Shown piece by piece: positions 1 through 4,759 of a DNA stretch of 10,838 nt (positions are counted from its first letter, which is position 1; every line of letters begins with the position of its first letter). The position numbers and the translations under genes were made by a program. Where the stretch lies: contig CABQHF010000055.1 in NCBI GenBank assembly GCA_902463905.1, positions 1 through 10,838 on the forward strand, in the 5' to 3' direction. Origin of the DNA: an uncultured Faecalibacterium sp. GTDB taxonomy: Bacteria > Bacillota > Clostridia > Oscillospirales > Ruminococcaceae. The notes below the pieces were generated by a model. It was not told the origin of the DNA, did no database searches, and saw only the letters and a list, made by a program, of their open reading frames with translations.

Positions 1-88
1 GCGAGATGCCGATGCCGCCGCCCACTGGCAGCGTGAACAGATCGCCCCACAGCAGGCGGTAAACAAATTCAATAAGATGGGTCAGCAA
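1..88 (-). CDS. Alanine/glycine:cation symporter (AGCS), N-terminal fragment
   Basis: Only the first 29 codons are in the window; the gene runs off the left edge. I read MLTHLIEFVYRLLWGDLFTL, then PVGGGIGIS. A short N-terminal helix, then LLWGDLFTLP and a Gly-rich stretch leading into the first membrane span, resembles the start of sodium:alanine/glycine symporters, which import small neutral amino acids with Na+ or H+. The start chosen is TTG at 88-86, because AAGGAGG (97-103) lies 8 nt upstream. Another in-frame TTG at 94-92 would be only 2 nt from that site, and no in-frame ATG is better placed. A near-consensus promoter lies just upstream, so this is a separate unit from thiC. The family call rests on about 29 residues and could be wrong; that it is a membrane protein start is more secure. 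Confidence 0.55.
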   Translation of the reverse strand, partial: MLTHLIEFVYRLLWGDLFTLPVGGGIGIS

Positions 89-119
89 GAGCAAGGCCTC
101 CTTGTCGGTTGATGACTTC

Positions 120-148
120 ATTATAGTACAGTACAAAAGAATTGTAAA
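120..148 (-). promoter_or_regulatory. Sigma-A promoter of the AGCS-like gene
   Basis: On the minus strand, TTTACA (143-148) and a perfect TATAAT (120-125) are separated by 17 bp. Transcription would start near 113, giving a leader of about 25 nt that contains the AAGGAGG site. The spacer ends in GTACTGTAC directly against the -10, a small symmetric motif that could bind a regulator. Further upstream, ATTGAT (158-163) and ATCAAT (171-176) form a 6-bp inverted repeat of unknown meaning. Confidence 0.75.
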
Positions 149-200
149 ATCCAAAAAATTGATCGAAAGAATCAATGGAACAGAAGAGCAGGCCCGCCAC

Positions 201-234
201 AAAACAAAAACCGCCCGGCTGTTGCACCGGGCGG
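201..234 (-). terminator. Intrinsic terminator after thiC
   Basis: A perfect 8-bp GC stem (211-218 with 227-234, CCGCCCGG/CCGGGCGG) with an 8-nt loop is followed on the minus strand by TTTTTGTTTT (210-201). It starts about 30 nt after the thiC stop and ends the thiamine operon before the next leftward promoter. Confidence 0.9.
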
Positions 235-263
235 CGGAGGAAGCAATAAGAATTGTCAGAAAA

Positions 264-1574
264 TCACAGGATGTCGATGTATTCACCGGCCAGCGCTTTG
301 TTCATGCTGCGGACAGCACAGAACTTGCCGCACATGCTGCAGGTGTCGCTGTGGTCATCCTCCGGCAGGCGGGCGTCCCGGATGGCCTTGGCGGTCTCCG
401 GATCCAGTGCGCAGGCAAACTGTGCGTCCCAGTCCAGCACCCGGCGGGCGTCGCCCATCTTGTCGTCGATATCCCGCGCATGGGGGATACCCTTGGCGAT
501 GTCGGCGGCATGGGCGGCGATCTTGGAGGCCACGATGCCCTGCTTGACGTCCTCCACGTTGGGCAGTGCCAGATGCTCGGCGGGGGTGACATAGCACAGG
601 AAGGCGGCACCGCTCATGGCAGCCACCGCTCCGCCGATGGCAGCGGTGATGTGGTCGTAGCCGGGGGCAATATCGGTGACCAGGGGTCCCAGCACATAGA
701 AGGGGGCACCCATGCAGATGCTCTTCTGCACTTCCATGTTGGCGGCTACCTGATTCAGCGGCACATGGCCGGGGCCTTCCACCATGACCTGTACGTTGTG
801 CGCCCAGGCACGCTTGGTCAGCTCGCCCAGACGCACCAGCTCTTCGATCTGGCACACGTCGGTGGCGTCAGCCAGACAGCCGGGACGGCAGGCATCGCCC
901 AGCGAGATGGTCACATCGTGCTCGGCGCAGATCTCGCAGATCTCGTCAAAGTGCTCGTAGAAGGGGTTCTCGTTGCCGGTCATGCTCATCCACGCAAACA
1001 CCAGAGAACCGCCGCGGCTCACGATGTTCATCTTGCGCTTGTGCTTGCGGATCTGCTCGATGGTCTTGCGGGTGATGCCGCAGTGCAGGGTGACAAAGTC
1101 CACGCCGTCCTCTGCGTGCAGGCGCACCACATCGATGAAGTCTTGTGCGGTCAGCTCTGCCAGATCGCGCTGGTAGTGGATGACCGAATCGTACACCGGC
1201 ACGGTGCCGATCATCACCGGGCACTCGTGGGTCAGCTTCTGGCGGAAGGGCTGGGTGTTGCCGTGGCTGGACAGGTCCATGATGGCCTCGGCACCCATGT
1301 TCACGGCACTCATGACCTTCTGCATCTCAATGTTGTAGTCCTTGCAGTCGCGGGAGACACCAAGATTCACATTGATCTTGGTGCGCAGCATGCTGCCGAT
1401 GCCCTCCGGATCCAGGCATTCGTGGTGCTTGTTGGCCGGGATGGCAACCTTGCCCTCGGCCACGAGCTGCCGGATCTCTTCCGGGGTGCGGTACTCCTTT
1501 TTGGCTACGATCTCCATCTGCGGGGTGATGATGCCCTTGCGGGCGGCATCCATCTGGGTGGTGTAAGTCTGCAT
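264..1574 (-). CDS. thiC: Phosphomethylpyrimidine synthase ThiC
   Basis: Radical-SAM [4Fe-4S] enzyme that converts aminoimidazole ribotide into HMP-phosphate, the pyrimidine half of thiamine; cytosolic. The product is 436 residues, the short form without the N-terminal extension of the E. coli or plant enzymes. Clear ThiC blocks are ISLGDACRPGC, VMVEGPGHVP, PFYVLGPLVTDIAPGYDHIT and the C-terminal cluster Cys. The cluster cysteines are 412, 415 and 419 (CSMCGKFC), spaced CX2CX3C rather than the CX2CX4C of E. coli; from memory this spacing is usual in short clostridial and archaeal forms. Start MQTYTTQ is at 1574, with GGAGG 10 nt upstream. A longer in-frame reading to 1796 has no ThiC-like residues and is rejected. 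It is the last gene of the thi operon and is followed by a terminator. Confidence 0.97.
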   Translation of the reverse strand: MQTYTTQMDAARKGIITPQMEIVAKKEYRTPEEIRQLVAEGKVAIPANKHHECLDPEGIGSMLRTKINVNLGVSRDCKDYNIEMQKVMSAVNMGAEAIMDLSSHGNTQPFRQKLTHECPVMIGTVPVYDSVIHYQRDLAELTAQDFIDVVRLHAEDGVDFVTLHCGITRKTIEQIRKHKRKMNIVSRGGSLVFAWMSMTGNENPFYEHFDEICEICAEHDVTISLGDACRPGCLADATDVCQIEELVRLGELTKRAWAHNVQVMVEGPGHVPLNQVAANMEVQKSICMGAPFYVLGPLVTDIAPGYDHITAAIGGAVAAMSGAAFLCYVTPAEHLALPNVEDVKQGIVASKIAAHAADIAKGIPHARDIDDKMGDARRVLDWDAQFACALDPETAKAIRDARLPEDDHSDTCSMCGKFCAVRSMNKALAGEYIDIL

Positions 1575-1603
1575 GATAAACTTCCCTCCAAAGATTCTCT
1601 CTT

Positions 1604-1849
1604 TTATCTGAACAGCAGAACGCTGGTCATGCGGTGATGCAGGCAGGCCTGCGGGGCGGAAGTTTCTCTGAGGACCGTCCGCTGGGGTGGGACCCTGTTG
1701 CCGCAGGCAATAGGGCGGGCGATGGAATGGCCCGATTCGCGTCCGAAGAGAAAGCTGCCGACACACAGGCTGGACCGGCTGGCAGGCTGCCGCCATTCAG
1801 AGAGAATATTCTGGATGCCGGCACCTGCGCGAGAAAATACGCTCATCAT
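1604..1849 (-). CDS. Doubtful 81-codon ORF between thiE and thiC
   Basis: I do not recognise this product. In favour of translation: it fills the thiE-thiC gap, ends 29 nt before thiC, and its tandem ATGs (1849 and 1846) have AGGAG (1856-1860) 6 and 9 nt upstream. Against it: the peptide has no Lys, Asp or Tyr but 10 Arg in 81 residues, no visible domain, membrane span or signal peptide, and no repeated motif. It has three Cys (29, 49, 69) about 20 residues apart, not in a known metal-site pattern. An Arg-rich, Lys-free composition is what chance ORFs in GC-rich DNA give. It may be a real small protein, a leader peptide whose translation influences thiC, or a non-coding spacer or RNA with a fortuitous ribosome site. 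Confidence 0.3.
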   Translation of the reverse strand: MMSVFSRAGAGIQNILSEWRQPASRSSLCVGSFLFGRESGHSIARPIACGNRVPPQRTVLRETSAPQACLHHRMTSVLLFR

Positions 1850-1909
1850 AAAAAACTCCTTTTATGATTTTTATAACGCGGCACAAGGTGGTGTCCCCGG
1901 TGTGCCGCG
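1845..1909 (-). promoter_or_regulatory. Two stacked hairpins between thiE and the next ORF
   Basis: Just after the thiE stop, CGCGGCACA and TGTGCCGCG (1877-1885 with 1901-1909) form a perfect 9-bp GC stem with a 15-nt loop. Next, ATCATAAAA and TTTTATGAT (1845-1853 with 1860-1868) form a perfect 9-bp AT-rich stem whose 6-nt loop holds the GGAG of the ribosome site; the stem covers both candidate ATGs. There is no run of U after the GC stem, so it is not a standard terminator. It could protect or mark a processing site. A weak internal promoter (GGGACA 1892-1897, 16 bp, TATAAA 1870-1875) also overlaps it. The function is inferred only. Confidence 0.45.
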
Positions 1910-1917
1910 GGAAATGA

Positions 1918-2556
1918 TTACTCTACGATCTGCTCCGAGAGGGCTTTCAGTTCCCTGCACTCGGCTTCGATGTCCTTTGCGCTGAAGATGGCGCTTACAA
2001 GGGCCACGCCGTCCACGCCGGTGCCCCTGAGCTGCAGGATATTATCCTTGTGGATGCCGCCGATGGCCACCACAGGCACATCCACGGCATTGCAGATGTC
2101 GATGAGAGTCTGCCGGGGCAGCACGTCCACATCCGTCTTGGTGTGGGTAGCAAAAGCAGCCCCCACGCCCAGACAGTCGGCCCCGTGGGCCACGGCGTCC
2201 AGCGCCTCCTGTACCGTGTGGGCCGAAACACCGATCATCATATCCTCGCCCACGCGCTCGCGCACCTTGGCGGCGGCCATGTCGCTCTGGCCCACATGGA
2301 TGCCCTCGGCGTGGCACTTCACGGCCACGTCCACGTTGTCGTTGATGAACAGCGGCACACCGTACTGCTGGCACAGGGCGTGGATCTCAATGGCCTCCTG
2401 CAGAAAATCGGCGTCATCCAGATGCTTTTCCCGCAGCTGCACGCAGGTGGCACCGCCCTTCAGGGCGTTTTCCACCTGCTGGTACAGGGTCTGCTCGCCC
2501 ACCCAGGCGCGGTCGGTCACGGCGTATAATAACATGGTATGCTTATCGCACTTCAT
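1918..2556 (-). CDS. thiE: Thiamine-phosphate synthase ThiE
   Basis: TIM-barrel enzyme that joins HMP-diphosphate and thiazole phosphate to thiamine phosphate, releasing pyrophosphate. The product is 212 residues, normal for the family. Visible blocks are LLYAVTDR (9-16), QLREK (40-44), the phosphate- and Mg-binding NDN region (72-74), HVGQSD (87-92), GVGAAFATHTKTD (130-142) and VVAIGGI (162-168). The usual Pro of GVGPxF is Ala133, a mild variation. The start at 2556 has AAGGAG (2563-2568) 6 nt upstream. The gene overlaps the end of thiM by 14 nt, so the two are probably translationally coupled. It supplies the step that combines ThiC-derived and ThiM-derived precursors; thiamine phosphate must still be phosphorylated to TPP by an enzyme outside this window. 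Confidence 0.97.
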   Translation of the reverse strand: MKCDKHTMLLYAVTDRAWVGEQTLYQQVENALKGGATCVQLREKHLDDADFLQEAIEIHALCQQYGVPLFINDNVDVAVKCHAEGIHVGQSDMAAAKVRERVGEDMMIGVSAHTVQEALDAVAHGADCLGVGAAFATHTKTDVDVLPRQTLIDICNAVDVPVVAIGGIHKDNILQLRGTGVDGVALVSAIFSAKDIEAECRELKALSEQIVE

Positions 2557-3364
2557 AGGTTGCTCCTTCTTCCAGCTGTGCGGGGGTCATATTGTAGATG
2601 GCATCAATGATGTAATTGCGGTAGGTGGAATTGCCGTCCAGCGGGCTCAGGCGGCTGTGGGCGATCTCACCGGCCAGACCCATGGCGCACACAGCGGCGG
2701 CAGCGGCCTCCAGCGGCTGGTCGGGGTTGGCAGTGACGAAGGCTGCCGTCAGAGCCGAGAGCTGGCAGCCGGTGCCGGTGATGCTGCTCATCATGGGGTG
2801 ACCGTTGCGGATGCAGTAAGCCTTGTGGGCGTCGGCCACGATGTCAATGGCACCGGTGATGGCCACCACGGCACCGGTGCGGGCCGCAAAGGCCTTGGCA
2901 AAAGCCACGGCGCTGTCCAGATTTTCCTCGGTGACCTTGTCGGCCACATCGGCATCCACGCCCTTGGTGGTACCGGCACCGGAGGCCAGGGTCTTGACCT
3001 CGGAGATGTTGCCCCGGATGACCGTGAATTTCACCTCCCGCAGCAGGCGGTTGGCGGTGTCGGTGCGCAGCTGGGAAGCACCGGCGCCCACGGGGTCCAG
3101 CACCACGGGGTGTCCCAGCAGGTTGGCCTTTTTCCCGGCCAGCAGCATGCTGGTGATGGTGCGGCTGTTCAGGGTGCCGATGTTGATGTTCAGGCCGCCG
3201 CAGATGGTGGTGATGTCCTCCACCTCGGCGGCATCGTCGGCCATGATGGGGGAGGCCCCGCAGGCCAGCACCATGTTGGCGCAGTCGTTCACCGTGACAT
3301 AGTTGGTGATGTTGTGGATCAGCGGGCAGGTGCTGCGGACATTCTCAAAACATTCAGCAAACAT
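2543..3364 (-). CDS. thiM: Hydroxyethylthiazole kinase ThiM
   Basis: ATP-dependent kinase of the ribokinase-like fold that phosphorylates 4-methyl-5-hydroxyethylthiazole (HET), the thiazole salvage step. The product is 273 residues, usual length. Motifs are HNITNYVT (17-24), GASPIMA (36-42), LDPVGAGAS (89-97), RGNISE (117-122) and TGTGC (196-200), where Cys200 corresponds to the conserved active-site Cys. I chose the start at 3364 because a GGAGG lies 7 nt upstream and the HET-kinase homology begins there. A 16-codon upstream extension to 3412 would run into thiW and carries no family residues. It lies 13 nt after thiW and overlaps thiE, forming a tight transport-kinase-synthase cassette. Confidence 0.97.
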   Translation of the reverse strand: MFAECFENVRSTCPLIHNITNYVTVNDCANMVLACGASPIMADDAAEVEDITTICGGLNINIGTLNSRTITSMLLAGKKANLLGHPVVLDPVGAGASQLRTDTANRLLREVKFTVIRGNISEVKTLASGAGTTKGVDADVADKVTEENLDSAVAFAKAFAARTGAVVAITGAIDIVADAHKAYCIRNGHPMMSSITGTGCQLSALTAAFVTANPDQPLEAAAAAVCAMGLAGEIAHSRLSPLDGNSTYRNYIIDAIYNMTPAQLEEGATYEVR

Positions 3365-3377
3365 GATGGCTCCTCCG

Positions 3378-3893
3378 TCAGGACAGGCTGCTCTGCATGC
3401 TGCGCAGAACACCGGAGCGCTGCAGGCTGAACACCAGGATCCCGGCGATCACAGCGCCCACGCCGGTGGAGATGAGGAAGGGGACGATGTAGGCATAGAA
3501 GGCGATGTCACCGGCGCTCTTGCCCATCAGGAAGATGGCCACAGGCCAGGCGCACAGGCCGCCCAGCACGCTGGTGCCGAACACCTCACCCACCACAGTG
3601 GCCAGGATGTTCTTGGTCTTGTGGTACACCAGGCCACACAGCAGCGCGCCGAACATGCTGCCCGGGAAGGCCATCAGACTGCCCAGGCCCAGCAGGTTGC
3701 GCAGCAGGGAGGCCACAAAGGCCACGCCCACACCCCACCAGGGCCCCAGCAGCACGGCGCACAGCACATTGACCATGTGCTGCACCGGGGCGCACTTGCT
3801 GCCGAACATCGGGAAGCTGAACACGCTGCCCACCACACACAGGGCACAGAACATACCGGCCAGCGCCAGTTTTTTTGCAGAAACCTTTTTCAT
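3378..3893 (-). CDS. thiW: ThiW, thiazole-specific S-component of an ECF transporter
   Basis: Small membrane protein that is thought to capture hydroxyethylthiazole for uptake with a shared energy-coupling factor module (EcfT/EcfA/EcfA'), which is not in this window. The product is 171 residues with about five or six hydrophobic segments. Characteristic blocks are FPMFGSKCAPVQHMVN (27-42), GPWWGVGVAF (50-59), RNLLGLGSLMAFPGSM (65-80) and GEVFGTSVLGG (102-112). Start MKKVSAKK at 3893 has AAAGGAG immediately upstream. Extending the frame to 4196 would cross the riboswitch terminator and gives non-membrane sequence, so it is rejected. It is first in the thi operon, directly under TPP riboswitch control, and next to its metabolic partner thiM. 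The substrate is the family's predicted one, not shown by the sequence itself. Confidence 0.93.
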   Translation of the reverse strand: MKKVSAKKLALAGMFCALCVVGSVFSFPMFGSKCAPVQHMVNVLCAVLLGPWWGVGVAFVASLLRNLLGLGSLMAFPGSMFGALLCGLVYHKTKNILATVVGEVFGTSVLGGLCAWPVAIFLMGKSAGDIAFYAYIVPFLISTGVGAVIAGILVFSLQRSGVLRSMQSSLS

Positions 3894-4140
3894 GAGGGAA
3901 AACTCCTTTCCAGTGGGGCGGCTGCAGACAGCGGCCCCGGCAAACCACGCCCTGCCCGCAAAAAAGGCAAAGCAATCCTTCGGGTTGCGGTCGAGACTTG
4001 CTGGTCTCCTCTCACGCCGGAACACGGCTTCCCATCGCTGTCGGTTGCAAGGCTCAGGGCGCTCCCCCTCAGCCCGCTGCGCCTGTGCGCAGAGCCGCCC
4101 TTTGCAGGGCGGGAATGATTCCTCCTCAAAAAATGCTGAC
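3894..4140 (-). other. Long structured leader between riboswitch terminator and thiW
   Basis: About 250 nt without a supportable gene. It holds a run of inverted repeats: GGAAT/ATTCC (4112-4122), CCGCCC/GGGCGG (4095-4112), CTGCGC/GCGCAG (4077-4092) and GGCTCAGGG/CCCTCAGCC with one mismatch (4051-4074). Weaker ones are GAGAC/GTCTC (3993-4008) and GCAATCC/GGGTTGC (3972-3988). A GAGGAGG-like site near 4121-4127 has no start codon at proper distance. The densely packed back-to-back hairpins resemble an intergenic dispersed repeat, but only one copy is in the window. Confidence 0.5.
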
Positions 4141-4179
4141 AAAACAAAAACAGGAGACACCCGGCGGGGTGCCTCCTGT
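4141..4179 (-). terminator. Riboswitch-associated intrinsic terminator
   Basis: A 13-bp stem (4150-4162 with 4167-4179) with one G-U pair and a 4-nt loop is followed on the minus strand by TTTTTTGTTTT. It sits about 16 nt after the TPP aptamer and ahead of thiW. This is the expected off-state element for transcriptional control by TPP. I could not assign the competing antiterminator with confidence. Confidence 0.92.
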
Positions 4180-4195
4180 AAAAAATCGTACAACA

Positions 4196-4284
4196 ATGAC
4201 TTCCTACGGCGGCATTATCCGCATCAGGTTAAAGGGTCGAAGGTCGGTTCCTTCCTCTCAGCCTGCATCACAAGCTCCCCTGTA
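4196..4284 (-). promoter_or_regulatory. TPP (THI element) riboswitch aptamer
   Basis: On the minus strand the conserved TPP aptamer elements appear in order: GGGG (4277-4280), CTGAGA (4256-4261), ACCC, ACCTGAT (4223-4229), GGATAATGCC (around 4211-4220) and GTAGGAAGT. The aptamer lies between the promoter and a strong terminator, then thiW-thiM-thiE-thiC. Binding of thiamine diphosphate should therefore stop transcription of the operon. The 3' end reads GTAGGAAGT, one G shorter than the common GTAGGGAAGT. Edges are approximate to within about 5 nt. Confidence 0.96.
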
Positions 4285-4300
4285 TTTGGTTCGTGACTGT

Positions 4301-4329
4301 ATTCTACACCCTTTGCGCGCAAATTGCAA
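4301..4329 (-). promoter_or_regulatory. Promoter of the thi operon
   Basis: TTGCAA (4324-4329), 17 bp, TAGAAT (4301-4306) on the minus strand. The predicted start near 4294 puts the aptamer at the very beginning of the RNA. The spacer contains a perfect 12-bp palindrome, TTTGCGCGCAAA (4312-4323). I see no intrinsic terminator between the def-like gene and this promoter, so read-through into the riboswitch is possible. Confidence 0.7.
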
Positions 4330-4336
4330 GGGGGCA

Positions 4337-4747
4337 TCAGATCAGAATGCCGTCGCAATGGTCCATCTCGTGCTGGATGATCTGGGCCGTCCAGCCGGTA
4401 AAGGTGCGGATGCGCGGCTTGCCGTCGGCAGTTTCGTACTGCACCTTGATGCTTTTCCAGCGCTTGGTGGGGCGCACACCCTCCAGCGAAAGACAGCCCT
4501 CCTCGGTGTTGTAGGGGCCGGACTTTTTGAGGATGACCGGGTTGAACAGCACCAGATACCCGTCCTCGGCTTCCACGGCGATGATGCGCTTGAGTTCCCC
4601 GATCATGTTGGCGGCCATGCCCACGCAGCCGTCGGCGTGGGAGGTCAGGGTCTCCAGCAGGTCGCGGGCGGTGTCGGCGTCTGCCGGGGTGGCTCGGGTG
4701 GACTTCTGGGCTAAAAACAGGGGGTCGTGTACAATGGGCTGGATCAT
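4337..4747 (-). CDS. Short peptide deformylase-family protein with altered motif I
   Basis: Peptide deformylases are metalloenzymes that remove the formyl group from nascent N-terminal Met. Here motif II, EGCLS (83-87), and motif III, HEMDH (126-130), are intact and would bind the metal (Cys85, His126, His130) with Glu127 as general base. Motif I, usually GxGxAAxQ, reads CVGMAANMIG (41-50): the first Gly is Cys and the Gln that stabilises the transition state is Met48. The product is 136 residues and ends 6 residues after HEMDH, without the C-terminal helix of type I or II enzymes. From memory, a subgroup of short clostridial deformylases shares this CVGMAANMIG variant. The start at 4747 has AAAGGAG 7 nt upstream, and the gene lies 12 nt after brnQ, so it is probably co-transcribed. 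Whether it is the housekeeping deformylase or a specialised paralogue cannot be told here. Confidence 0.88.
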   Translation of the reverse strand: MIQPIVHDPLFLAQKSTRATPADADTARDLLETLTSHADGCVGMAANMIGELKRIIAVEAEDGYLVLFNPVILKKSGPYNTEEGCLSLEGVRPTKRWKSIKVQYETADGKPRIRTFTGWTAQIIQHEMDHCDGILI

Positions 4748-4759
4748 AAAAAATCTCCT

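Noticed and set aside
102..1637. 511-codon open frame on the plus strand across thiC
   Set aside because: It lies antisense to thiC, whose motifs and ribosome site are unambiguous. The frame is rich in His, Gly and Ala and looks like no protein family; it is the mirror of GC-rich coding.
1575..1917. Second TPP riboswitch directly before thiC
   Set aside because: I looked for CTGAGA, ACCTGAT and ATAATGCC on the minus strand and found none in this interval.
1970..3430. 486-codon plus-strand open frame across thiE and thiM
   Set aside because: Antisense to two well-recognised enzymes, low-complexity product, and no ribosome site that I could see.
3894..4196. Longer ThiW reading frame beginning at 4196
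   Set aside because: It would start at the riboswitch edge and run through the terminator, and the added residues are not membrane-like or family-like. The ATG at 3893 has a good ribosome site.
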